IMG/VR virus record: IMGVR_UViG_3300008735_000091
Coordinates: 1-25,926 of that record
Direction: 5' to 3' (one strand)
Origin: a virus
Length of the DNA stretch: 25,926 nt
The translations under genes and the position numbers were made by a program. The notes beneath the pieces were generated by a model. The model did no database searches. It had not been told where the DNA came from and was given only the letters and a program-made list of their open reading frames with translations. Every line of letters starts with the position of its first letter. Within the stretch, counting starts at the first letter, position 1. Positions 6,543 to 15,243 of this stretch are shown in pieces.

Positions 6543-8267
6543 ATGCCGAAATCAGATGATAAAGGGGAGCCTGTAAAGACAGTTACTATAGGTGGAAAGA
6601 AAGTAGAAGTACCGATTATATTTGTATTACCAGAGGAAGCTGGAGAAAAGGAAATAGAGAGATATCAACATCCAAAGGTTCATATAGAAAGTAAGAAAGT
6701 TGCACCATTATTAGCAGGTGGAGCTGGAATAGCTGGTGGAGTTGCTTCTGCTGGTAAGAAAATAGGTGAGGGTATTAAAGATACTGTTGAACAAGCACCA
6801 CAAGCACTTGGAGAGGGTGCTAAACTATCAGAGACATTATCTGCTGAAAGTGAGGAAAAACCATTAGATAAATTAACACATGGTAAACTAGAAGAGGTAG
6901 AAAAATTACCATTCGCAGTACCAAAGGAAGAATCAGAAGCAATGATATCAGGAAAGGTACGTCCAAGTTGGGAAGATTCTACTAGACATGAAAGAGATTT
7001 TCAACCAAGAAATGAAGACAGCCCATTAGCAGATTTAGATAAAATGTTTAACTATTCAGATGAAGAAATAGTAGAAGAAGATGGAAAAACTACCACTAGG
7101 AAGAAAAAGAAACCAAAATTAAAAGGTTACAGTGATGAGTTTAAAGAGGGTGGATTTGCACAGGAGAGTTTTGAAGAAGCACCAAAGAAGAAAAAGAAGA
7201 AGAAGAAGCAACCATTATTATCTAACTCACGAGAAGCAATGAATGATGAGTGGTTTCCAGAAAGGAAGTCAATAGTACAAAAAAAAGAAGATTGGGATAA
7301 AGAAGAAAAAGAATGGGAGCAGATAGGAAATACTAATAAATTTAGAAAAAGAAGAAAGAAGAAACTACAAGATGTTGACTTTGATGAGTCTGATGCATTC
7401 GGTATAGATAAATTAAAATCATTACAACTAGAAATAAAGGATGCATTAAAACCAGAAAAAAATCAAGGAGAGATGTCTACTGAAGAATTTGGAGGTAGAA
7501 GTGGAAGAAATCCAAAGACAGGTAGAGAGTTAAATGATTATCTGGAAAGTCAGCAACCATATGGGTTTGGTAAACTGGGTAAAAAAGAACCACAAACAAG
7601 TAGAGGACAGGCTGATGATGCTACACAGGAGAGGGCTATGAATTATTATTCTGCTAAAGATCCTAGATCAGGAAGAGATTCTGCATTAAAAAAACCAGCT
7701 AGAGAAGCTGGAGAAAATACAGTTAGAGGAGATGCTAGAATAGATCAGCACGAACCAAAATCACATGAAACTGCAAGTAGTGGTAATGATTGGAAAAGTA
7801 GTAATAGAGTAGGTAGAGAGATGTATGACCAAGAACCTATAAGTGAAATAAAAGAAGAGGATTATGATAAAGAAGGGAAATTATCACATCATAAGATAAG
7901 AGAGGTACCAAGAGGTGGAAAGGCACCAAGAGATTCACCAGAACCATTAGGAAGAAAGGCTCAGTTTACAGGTAATGAAAAATTAATGCGACAGATGGCA
8001 GGTTATCCTCCTTCATACTTTGAAGATACATATGATAAGGAAGAGGAAAGAAGAAGAGATACAAAACTACCAAAGACAGGTAAAAGACCAAAAGGAACAA
8101 CAGGAAGAAAGAAATCATGGGAGAAATGGTTAGAAAATAAGAGCCTAGGAGCATTAGGTTGGGGTAAACTTGATAGAAAAACAGGTAAAAAAAAGAAACT
8201 AAGAAGAAGACAGCCAACATTAGATGATTTCCCAGAAGATAATGGAGATAAAAAAGATGAGACTTAA
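6543..8267 (+). CDS. Large K/E-rich, disordered late protein, 574 aa
   Basis: A leaderless start follows the TATA box by 29 nt. Residues about 1-50 look folded (VKTVTIGGKKVEVPIIFVLP). Near 58-80 is a Gly/Ala-rich helix (VAPLLAGGAGIAGGVASAG) that could insert in a membrane or bury in a complex. From about 100 to the end the protein is charged and low in hydrophobics, with runs of Lys (eight in a row near residue 220), repeated RKKK, and SGRNPKTGRE-type segments. Nothing resembles a portal or capsid fold. The position directly after terL, in a unit with another similar protein and the ART-domain protein, suggests an internal virion protein or DNA-condensing or ejected protein. The base composition is strongly purine-skewed on the plus strand. 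Confidence 0.6.
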   Translation: MPKSDDKGEPVKTVTIGGKKVEVPIIFVLPEEAGEKEIERYQHPKVHIESKKVAPLLAGGAGIAGGVASAGKKIGEGIKDTVEQAPQALGEGAKLSETLSAESEEKPLDKLTHGKLEEVEKLPFAVPKEESEAMISGKVRPSWEDSTRHERDFQPRNEDSPLADLDKMFNYSDEEIVEEDGKTTTRKKKKPKLKGYSDEFKEGGFAQESFEEAPKKKKKKKKQPLLSNSREAMNDEWFPERKSIVQKKEDWDKEEKEWEQIGNTNKFRKRRKKKLQDVDFDESDAFGIDKLKSLQLEIKDALKPEKNQGEMSTEEFGGRSGRNPKTGRELNDYLESQQPYGFGKLGKKEPQTSRGQADDATQERAMNYYSAKDPRSGRDSALKKPAREAGENTVRGDARIDQHEPKSHETASSGNDWKSSNRVGREMYDQEPISEIKEEDYDKEGKLSHHKIREVPRGGKAPRDSPEPLGRKAQFTGNEKLMRQMAGYPPSYFEDTYDKEEERRRDTKLPKTGKRPKGTTGRKKSWEKWLENKSLGALGWGKLDRKTGKKKKLRRRQPTLDDFPEDNGDKKDET

Positions 8268-9789
8268 ACCTATTAAGAAAGATGGTGGTGGGTATGGTAA
8301 TTTAGACATGGCTAATCAACATGAAAGCGATAAAGAGACCCCAATAAGACATGGGAGACAGGGTAAGGATGAAAAAAGTGAAACTTATATAGGATTGCCT
8401 GCTAGAAATGGTAAGAAGATGACACTAAACAAAATACAGCATACTAAGGTTGGAGACGATATACATTTCTTTGTAAATGGTCAGGAAAATAGGGGTGTTG
8501 TGGTAAAAATGGGTGGAACCTATGTTTCAGTATTTAAAGAGGATGGTAACATACATGAAATACCAATTAATGAGACATTTTTCGTTAAAGATATACTAGT
8601 TAATAAGACTTGGGATGATATGACTGGAGAAGAGAGAACTGAATTACTTCAAAATGCTCATGCGTATAGTCCAAGATTCCTAGCAAAGAACTGGGATGAC
8701 TTACCAAGAGAATTAAAGACAGTTTTAAGTGAGAAGGCAACAGGCATGGAACAGAATCATGCTAAAGATAATTTAGAAGTAGAAGATGCAAATCATGCAC
8801 AGACAGGATATGCACAAACACAACAGAATACTCTGGGTAAGGTAGCACCAGCAGTTGGACTCGGAGCAGCAGTTGGAGCAGGACTTGGTAGAGCAGTTGG
8901 TGGATATGCAGGTAAAAAAATAGGAGAGAAAGTAGCAGAACATAGATCAGATAAAAATCCAACCAGAGGAAGACGTAAGAAAGATTTGTTTGGTGTAGAT
9001 AAAGATGCTATAGATTCAAAAGATAATGAAAATACTCCATCCAAAACACAAGATGGACTTGGATTAGATGCTGTAATACCAGTTGAGGGTGCACGTCAAT
9101 CAAGTCAAGGACAATCTCATGATGTAAGAATACCTTATGAGGATCTAGATGAAGGAGGTAGTAAATACAATCAAGCAACTAGTTGGGGAGGTGGAACACC
9201 TGACACACTTAATGCACGACCAAAACTGGAAGATGCAAGATTTAGAGGTAGTGATGGAGATTATGAAAAAGACAGGTCTCCTGCAAAAAGGAAAAGTATA
9301 GATGGAACATTAAAAGCAATATTACAATTAAAGTCAGATGTAGAAGCTGGCAAGTATGGTAACGTAGGTAACACAGCAGAGGTAGGAGTAAGTACTGATA
9401 CACCATTAGATGTCTCAGAAGAATCAGGCTATGAAGAAAGACCACATATATCATTAGAAGAAGTAGGTCAACTACCAAGAGCAGATGCAAAAGAACATCA
9501 TGCTAACGAAGTAAAAGAGACAGGTAAGAAACAAAAGATAGAACCACATGAAGTTAAACAAGATAAAAAGAAAGGAGAAGATGGTCAGACAGGTGCAATA
9601 AATACAAGTGAGGGGGGTGCTTTCAACCCAGTTTACAATGCTTATGATACACCAATAACACCAGAAGAAACCAAGACAGGTAGAAAGATAGCAGGCAGAG
9701 ATCAAATTAAGAAAGGAATACCAATATACAATGTTAATAGTTGGGGTATAAGATATGTTACTAAAGAAGATGAAAAGAAAGATGAGTAA
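8257..9789 (+). CDS. Second charged late protein with beta-barrel-like N-part, 510 aa
   Basis: ATG at 8257 (MRLKPIKKDGGG) overlaps the previous gene by 11 nt and has GGAG at 8244-8247; upstream ATGs in frame are less well placed. Residues about 60-115 (KVGDDIHFFVNG, NRGVVVKMGGTYVSVF, IHEIPINETFFV) resemble a small SH3/KOW-type barrel. A TWDDMTGEERTELL helical part follows, then a Gly/Ala helix near 195-220 (VGLGAAVGAGLGRAVGGYAG) like that of the 574-aa neighbour. The rest is charged linker. The shared helix suggests that the two proteins come from one ancestral type. It may be a virion or ejection protein; no name is assigned. Confidence 0.6.
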   Translation: MRLKPIKKDGGGYGNLDMANQHESDKETPIRHGRQGKDEKSETYIGLPARNGKKMTLNKIQHTKVGDDIHFFVNGQENRGVVVKMGGTYVSVFKEDGNIHEIPINETFFVKDILVNKTWDDMTGEERTELLQNAHAYSPRFLAKNWDDLPRELKTVLSEKATGMEQNHAKDNLEVEDANHAQTGYAQTQQNTLGKVAPAVGLGAAVGAGLGRAVGGYAGKKIGEKVAEHRSDKNPTRGRRKKDLFGVDKDAIDSKDNENTPSKTQDGLGLDAVIPVEGARQSSQGQSHDVRIPYEDLDEGGSKYNQATSWGGGTPDTLNARPKLEDARFRGSDGDYEKDRSPAKRKSIDGTLKAILQLKSDVEAGKYGNVGNTAEVGVSTDTPLDVSEESGYEERPHISLEEVGQLPRADAKEHHANEVKETGKKQKIEPHEVKQDKKKGEDGQTGAINTSEGGAFNPVYNAYDTPITPEETKTGRKIAGRDQIKKGIPIYNVNSWGIRYVTKEDEKKDE

Positions 9790-12700
9790 GATGTCTCTGT
9801 TATCAAAAAAAAAGAACCTGTAAAAGAAAAGGAAGAAAAACCTAAGGAAGAAAAACCTGAACCTATAAAAGATAAAAAAATACAAGATGCTATAAGAAGA
9901 CTTAGGACATGGGATTCAGGTAGGAATGAACCTAAACTAAATCCAAAGCAATTACCAAAGACAGGATTAGAAACACCACCAGAAACACCTCGTATTGATG
10001 AAAGTACTGGTAAACCCTCAAGAGCAACACCTCAATTAAATGAACAAGGTAAAATAATAAATACTAAACCAACGTCAGAAGTTGTTCCACCTACAAAACC
10101 TGAGGGATATGAGGAACCTAAGGATATTGCAGAAGTACCTGAAGAAAAAATGGAAGAAATTTTGGGAACAGGTATGGACTTTAAGGCTTTATATGATGAA
10201 GAGATAGACAATGCAAAAGAAGAGGGTAGACCTGTAAACTTTCAAGCAGTTAATCCAGAAGAATTCTTACAACATATACAGTCTATACCATCAGATAGAC
10301 CATCAAATGATTATTTCATAATGCATCTTGAATCACAAGTTACTAACTATATGTCGATGCAGGGAACAAAACTTCACGAGGGATATTTACCAGATGATAT
10401 AACAAAGTTTCTTGGTTTTGATAATATACCAAAACATGAAGTTGTTTTTTCAGCACTGCATGGTGCAACGCCTGATTCAATAGGATCAGATTCACATATT
10501 AAATATTACCAAAACTTACCACTAACACCACATGAACAAATAGGAAAGGGATTAATGGATAGAAATGAACCTATAACCATGGGGGATTTAACAAACAGTG
10601 GAAAAGTTTCAGAGGGAGAATATCTTATTGGTTTTGAAACTTATAATTATTTTGAGCCTTGGGAATCAACCAAATTAATAAGAAATATTTATGGTGTGCT
10701 TGGAAGAGACTACCAAGAATTAAAACCATTCTTACATCCACCAGAAGGTAAGGATATGATGGGTAGATATACTTGGGCTATAGACATACCAATACTACCT
10801 TATTATAAGGTTGAGGGAGAATCAATAGAAGCAAAAGAGAAGCCAAGAAGAACAGAAGAAGAAGTAGCAGAAGAAAACAAACCTCATAAAGTAGGTACTA
10901 CATCTAGAGCAACCATAATTAGTTTAGGAGGGTCACTTGATAGAAAGGATGATGAAAGAACACTTGACCCTAACAAACCTTTTCCTACATTTAGATCTCC
11001 AAAACCACGAGAACGAGATTATGGTGGTAATAAACTTATTTCTGGCAGAGGAAATATTGGTGGATTTCTAGAAAAAGATCTACATGATCATAAAGTAAGA
11101 TTTGTTAATATGAATGCAGAGAGATTTGTGACTTTAGCTGGCGTAGATAGAAAATACCTAGATGAAAAAATGATTAATCATTGGAAAAAAAAGATAGCAG
11201 ATGGACAATCATATATGCCATTATTGTCTATGCAATATGATCCAATAACAAATCAAGTTCAACATTCATACTTTGATAAAGTAGAAATGGCAATAGCAGC
11301 TATTGAAATGGGAATTGAGAATGTACCAGTTGTTGTTCAATATCAACAAACAACTTCCGATTATGGACAAAGACAGTTTGTTGAAGATAGAAATCACCCT
11401 GAAGGCTGGACTCAAAATAGAAAGGGATTACCATATGACACAGATGATGTTGCCTACTATCCAGAAGTATACCAACAATTTATGGGTAAAGGCTGGCAGG
11501 AAGGAACTAAAGAACAAAGAGATAAAGTAGGAGGAGAGAAGTTTTGGAGAGCTAATGATGATAGATCTAGAATGAGTGAGAAAGAAGAGGAAAACGCAAA
11601 GGAGATATTTTTTCTTAAAAGTACACAGAAAGCAGCAGGATACGCACATTCTATTGCACTTGAACATGGTGGTTTTCAGATTGCAAGTGTAATGTCTATT
11701 TGGGATAATGGTGGAAGTAAATTTCCACAAGATGGAATAGTAATGGATCAACGAAAAAGAAAAACTAAAAAAAACACATTTACAGAGGAAGATGTGAATG
11801 TATTAATGGAGAAGTTTAATTCAGTAGAGCATAAAGGAGAGTTTGACAGAGCACTTGATAAATTTTACAAGATGTTAAATCTAAATCCTACACTAAAAGA
11901 AGAATTTGAGAAAGCAGATAGGGTTTTTGAAGATCAGCATAATCGTACTCACAGTCAACTTTACCATGGTGGTATAAGGAAGCTTCATAGAGGAACAACC
12001 CTGCAAGATGGGGCAAATATTATGGGAGATGAGGGTGGAGAATATGGAGATGAGCCACGAATCAGAAAAACAATTAAAGCAGGGAGAGGAGGAAGAGCAG
12101 TATTTGATTATATATCCACAACTATATCTCCTGATATAGCTATGAATGATCATATGCCATTTGATGGTCTTGTCTGCTTTGAATTTGGAGTAGACCAACT
12201 ACAACAAAATGCGAGGAGAGAGCATACAGGAATATGGGATGACAAATTATACAATAAACAAAAGGAAGAAGTGAAACAAGCAATAAAGGAGTGGGAGAAA
12301 AAGAATCCTGACAAACTTGAAGAAAGAGGAAGTGGAAAAATGGAGATGCCTTTCGGTCTTCAACTTGATCTTGAGCGTAAAATGTTCCCACATATAGGCG
12401 AAAGAGATAGAGCTACAAAACCATCAAGAAAAAAGTATAAAGGTGGATCATTAAGACCAGTGAGATATACTGTATACCCCACACCCATGTTGGGAGAAAA
12501 TCCTGAAGAAAAGCTTTGGGGCATGGAAAAAATAGATACAGATATGCCTGCCAATATGGCTAAGGAGATGGAAGTAAGGCTTCCAATAGGAATGTCTGCT
12601 AAAAATGCAGTGGAGGGTGTTATAATTAATCTCGGTGCAATAGGAAATCTTAAGGAACTTCTTACAGTTCTTGGAAAATGGCAGAAGAAAAATTATAGAA

Positions 12701-13287
12701 GACAGCACTTTCGTTTAAGTGGACAGGAAGAAACTATGACTGAACAGGAAATTAGTGATTGGGAGAATAGGAAAGTACTCCCCATAGGAAGAAAGCCAAG
12801 AAGTAGGTGGCTAAAACGTCTAGTAGGACATTACAATCCAAAAACTGGTGTGAAAGAACATTGGGAACCATATGCTAATCCTGCTGGCTTTGATAAGGAG
12901 TTAAATCTTCTTAAGGCTGAGAAACAACTTAACGGTTATATCGATGAAGAAGCATTAAAAAAGTTTTTGTTTGAAACAAAAGTAGTTGACCCTTTTATGG
13001 GTGATCCTCAATACGGACATACTAGAGGAGAATCTAATAAAGTTTCTTTGTGGAAAGCACTGGATGAAATTATAGGAAGATATTTGAATTTAGGTAAAGC
13101 CATGAGAAAAGAGACACATCCTGATAAATCATTTCCAATTCCCATAAGATACAAGCTCGGTAGATATTCATCTCCAGTTGGTAATGCAGTTAGAGGTTCA
13201 ATGGAAGATGGATCAGAAGAAGTCGAATACAAAACTTTTAATGATCTATGGTCTAAGTATAGGAGGAATAAAAATGACCTATACTGA
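9782..13287 (+). CDS. Giant late protein with ADP-ribosyltransferase-like domain (about 1,168 aa if frameshifted)
   Basis: Frame 1 is open from 9790 to 13287 and is protein-like throughout (Lys/Glu/Pro-rich start, then folded regions), but it has no ATG, GTG or TTG before 10150. ATG at 9782 overlaps the previous stop by 8 nt (ATGAGTAA) and would join this frame by -1 slippage at 9808-9814. The coordinates given include that shift. Counting from the Met at 10150, residues 316-400 resemble a ParB/sulfiredoxin-like fold (MPLLSMQYDP … AIEMGIENVPVVVQ). Residues 605-815 carry the R-S-E signature of ADP-ribosyltransferases: R614 in LHRGTT, S656 in YISTTIS, and E806-x-E808 in KEMEVRLPIG. ART domains transfer ADP-ribose from NAD to proteins, nucleic acids or small molecules. 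The late position suggests a virion-borne enzyme, as with T4 Alt. The first 250 residues are unassigned. Confidence 0.6.
9805..9814 (+). promoter_or_regulatory. Candidate -1 slippery site A AAA AAG
   Basis: A run of nine A then G. In the frame of the ATG at 9782 or 9791 it reads AAA AAA AAG, with the heptamer A AAA AAG at 9808-9814. The upstream frame would stop at 9821; a -1 shift enters the long ART-protein frame. The same run could also cause RNA-polymerase slippage or a sequencing indel. Confidence 0.5.
13261..13266 (+). promoter_or_regulatory. Strong Shine-Dalgarno site
   Basis: AGGAGG 7 nt before the ATG at 13274, located in the last codons of the ART-protein gene. It decides the start of the next gene, which has no nearby TATA box. 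Confidence 0.7.
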
Positions 13288-13525
13288 AAAGGAAAAAGTG
13301 ATAAGGGATAGATTAAAAGGAATAGAGGATGAGCATGGTTATGCTTATTCTAGAAGAGCTATTCTTTATTGGGCTGACAACTACATATATGGTTTAAATC
13401 TGAATGAACTACAAAGATTGATATATGGAGATGCATTCATGGATGTTCAGGAGCAGATTAAAGAGAGAAAAATAAAAGCTATGACAAAAAACACATTAAG
13501 TGAACTTGAAGATCTAAACACTTAA
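13274..13525 (+). CDS. Small helical protein, 83 aa, unknown
   Basis: Starts at ATG 13274 behind AGGAGG and overlaps the ART-protein gene by 14 nt. An earlier ATG at 13178 in the frame is rejected because the extra part lies in the larger gene. The product begins TEKEKVIRDRLKGIED, has YSRRAILYWADNYIYGLNLNEL and a charged C-terminal helix. No family is recognised. The close coupling suggests it works with the ART-domain protein, for example as a chaperone or antagonist, but that is conjecture. Confidence 0.6.
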   Translation: MTYTEKEKVIRDRLKGIEDEHGYAYSRRAILYWADNYIYGLNLNELQRLIYGDAFMDVQEQIKERKIKAMTKNTLSELEDLNT

Positions 13526-13529
13526 ATAC
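13521..13529 (+). promoter_or_regulatory. TATA-like box for the 13551 gene
   Basis: CTTAAATAC: TTAAATAC starts 29 nt before the ATG at 13551 and overlaps the stop of the upstream gene. It is weaker than TTTATAT, but the spacing fits. Confidence 0.45.
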
Positions 13530-13550
13530 TAAAACGATCGAAACACTTAT

Positions 13551-13679
13551 ATGAGGAAAGACGACACATTTTACTGCGTAGAGTGTGGTGCCACACTACC
13601 GTGGAGATACAAGGGTAGGCAGAGGATTTACTGTTCTCAAAATTGTCGCAAAAAGTACACAGAAAAGAAAAAAGATTAA
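13551..13679 (+). CDS. Zinc-ribbon microprotein, 42 aa
   Basis: The product has YCVECGATL, a basic loop, then IYCSQNCRKKY and a Lys-rich tail: C-x2-C and C-x3-C, the pattern of short 'YCSxxCR' zinc ribbons found in DNA-linked proteins. A start at ATG 13551 fits the TATA spacing. Its stop overlaps the end of the convergent RHH gene by 4 nt. Basic charge suggests nucleic-acid binding. Too short for most callers. Confidence 0.7.
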   Translation: MRKDDTFYCVECGATLPWRYKGRQRIYCSQNCRKKYTEKKKD

Positions 13680-13891
13680 CATTTTGTTGGGTATGTTGAA
13701 TTTGGTTTATCACTAGCCTGATTGCTAGCCTTATACGCTTCTAATAATTTATGGAATAGAACTGTATCGCTTTCATATAATTCTCCTGTCTTAGTTTTCT
13801 TTACAAACTTTGCAAACTTTCTAAATTCTTCCTTATCTTCCCACGTTATACAAATAGTAGTGTGGGTATTGGATTGTTTTCTTCGAGCCAT
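13676..13891 (-). CDS. Ribbon-helix-helix-type DNA-binding protein, 71 aa
   Basis: The N-terminus (ARRKQSN) leads into a strand TTICITW, then a helix DKEEFRKFAKFVKK and a second helix DTVLFHKLLEAYKAS. The order basic arm, short beta strand, two helices is that of RHH repressors of the Arc/CopG type, which bind DNA as dimers through the strand. A TATA box lies 29 nt upstream, so it is leaderless and has its own promoter. It may control itself or the neighbouring protease and methyltransferase genes on the same strand. Confidence 0.6.
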   Translation of the reverse strand: MARRKQSNTHTTICITWEDKEEFRKFAKFVKKTKTGELYESDTVLFHKLLEAYKASNQASDKPNSTYPTKC

Positions 13892-13910
13892 AAGATACTC
13901 TAGAGACTGT

Positions 13911-13920
13911 CATATATAAA
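13911..13920 (-). promoter_or_regulatory. TATA box for the RHH gene
   Basis: On the minus strand TTTATATATG starts at 13920, 29 nt before the ATG at 13891. It lies immediately downstream of the protease gene stop. Confidence 0.7.
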
Positions 13921-13923
13921 TGT

Positions 13924-14754
13924 TTACTGTCTGAAAATATTGCATTTATGGGTACAGATTTCTAAATCTCCAACAGTATAATATCCCACTTTGACAGGTG
14001 GAGATACACTTCCACCGAACCCATCTTCTTTATAGATTTTTTCCAACATTTTTATGTCCACATAATTCGGCTTGGCTACCTCATCATCTGCTGGGTTAAT
14101 AGAATAATACATGACAGATGCATTAATCCAAGGCTTGTCCTTAGCATAAATAGGATAATCTGTTATCTTATAATGCCCTAATCCTAAAGCATGACCAAAT
14201 TCATGAGTCATAATATTCTGCAATGCCACAGTCTTAAATGGTTTTATTTGAATAGAACTAGTAACATAAGCCTGTTCTCCACCACCATTACTAACATCGT
14301 AATGATGAGTTACTTTCAAGTCATGTGTAAATAATATTATATGTGTATATTTATGGTATGACTTTGAGAAATCTATATATGTAAATCCAAGACTACTACT
14401 TTCCTCGTTTACATATTCAAATGAAACCAATATACTACACACAGGAAATTGTGATGCCTGTTTATACTTATGGTCTTCTATTGATATTGTTGTTACAAGA
14501 AAATCCCAATTACCATCAGGCGAATATTCTAATAATCCCTCACTCCATAAACTTATCGAAGTATAAATTGCATCAATTATCTCTTTTCCATTATCTGAAT
14601 ATAGTGGGTCTGGTTCAAATACACATACTACTGGATTATCTGCGTGTCTAATTCCTAAGGTCTTATATACATCTGCTTCAGCAAACAGTATCCCACTTGT
14701 GCATACTATTGATACCATTAATACTATTGATACTATTGATACTATTGATACCAT
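13924..14754 (-). CDS. Secreted metzincin-type zinc protease, 276 aa
   Basis: A signal peptide (Met, then repeated Val-Ser-Ile, ending near GILFAEA at residue 26) is followed by a mature domain of about 250 aa. The zinc motif HEFGHALGLGH is at 184-194 (H184, E185, H188, H194), and a Met-turn is at SVMYY with M215. This is the HExxHxxGxxH signature of metzincins (matrixin-like), which cleave peptide bonds outside the cell. Cys residues near the C-terminus (CTHKC) could form a disulphide or bind metal. A viral secreted protease could process the host S-layer or virion protein at entry or exit. The TATA-like AAATATAAT is about 30 nt upstream. Confidence 0.8.
   Translation of the reverse strand: MVSIVSIVSIVLMVSIVCTSGILFAEADVYKTLGIRHADNPVVCVFEPDPLYSDNGKEIIDAIYTSISLWSEGLLEYSPDGNWDFLVTTISIEDHKYKQASQFPVCSILVSFEYVNEESSSLGFTYIDFSKSYHKYTHIILFTHDLKVTHHYDVSNGGGEQAYVTSSIQIKPFKTVALQNIMTHEFGHALGLGHYKITDYPIYAKDKPWINASVMYYSINPADDEVAKPNYVDIKMLEKIYKEDGFGGSVSPPVKVGYYTVGDLEICTHKCNIFRQ
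14705..14749 (-). repeat. 9-bp tandem repeat in the signal-peptide coding region
   Basis: ACTATTGAT occurs three times in perfect tandem at 14723-14749 and once more at 14705-14713, with one diverged unit between. It encodes repeated Val-Ser-Ile in the hydrophobic core of the signal peptide. Unit-length changes would keep the frame and alter only the core length. Confidence 0.75.
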
Positions 14755-14777
14755 ATATACTTTTCATATTAATGCTT

Positions 14778-14786
14778 ATTATATTT
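14778..14786 (-). promoter_or_regulatory. TATA-like box for the protease gene
   Basis: On the minus strand AAATATAAT starts at 14786, 32 nt before the ATG at 14754. It overlaps the stop region of the upstream methyltransferase gene. Moderate match only. Confidence 0.45.
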
Positions 14787-15243
14787 GACGAAAAATCACA
14801 CAGATATATGCATTCCTACTCATGAAATTTGAAGATATATAAACGTCTTCATCATTGGGAATGAGGAATCTTATCCTACCATGAATGGGGTGGTACTCTG
14901 CATTACCTTCTATGAACTCATGCCAATAGTTAGATGAAACTGCGTTGGCAGGAATAATCATCATTATATTTATATTATTTTTTCTCCATTGCTCATAAGC
15001 TTTCTTGACAAACGCACCTGTTTTACTATGTGGTGGATTGCACCATGCATCCCATGACCAGTCAATGGCAAGAGCATTTCTAGACTCTCCAATATGTCTA
15101 TCACATTGTGTGTTATTTGGATTGGCACACACATCAAGTTCTGGCTCAATATTATACTCTAAACAAAGACGTACATACAAACCCTGTGGTGTTTTATAAT
15201 CATCAGATAAACTGGCTTCACTCCTTTTCTTTCGGTGCAACAT
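14779..15243 (-). CDS. Phage-type DNA N6-adenine methyltransferase, 154 aa
   Basis: The ATG at 15243 (MLHRKKRSEASLSDDYKTPQ) is chosen because a TATA box lies 29 nt before it; the longer frame to 15444 crosses the divergent promoter. The protein has the layout of the phage Dam-like family (Pfam DNA N-6-adenine-methyltransferase): YKTPQGLY, LDVCANPNN, ALAIDWSWDAWCNPPH, a helix, IMMIIPANAVSS and a GRIRFL end. The catalytic motif is N69-P70-P71-H72; His replaces the usual Tyr/Phe/Trp. Family members methylate adenine in short motifs such as GATC. No partner restriction enzyme is present, so it probably marks or protects viral DNA. Confidence 0.8.
   Translation of the reverse strand: MLHRKKRSEASLSDDYKTPQGLYVRLCLEYNIEPELDVCANPNNTQCDRHIGESRNALAIDWSWDAWCNPPHSKTGAFVKKAYEQWRKNNINIMMIIPANAVSSNYWHEFIEGNAEYHPIHGRIRFLIPNDEDVYISSNFMSRNAYICVIFRQI

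Noticed and set aside
6543-8267. Portal protein
   Set aside because: The sequence is mostly charged low complexity with no portal-like alpha/beta core; position alone is not enough.
8762-9885. Minus-strand frames rich in Phe and Leu under the 510-aa gene
   Set aside because: They mirror Lys/Glu-rich purine-biased coding on the plus strand and are not plausible membrane proteins.
10150-13287. ATG at 10150 as the start of the giant protein
   Set aside because: The same frame is open and protein-like for 360 nt upstream, no TATA box or ribosome site precedes 10150, and coupled starts are the rule in this operon.
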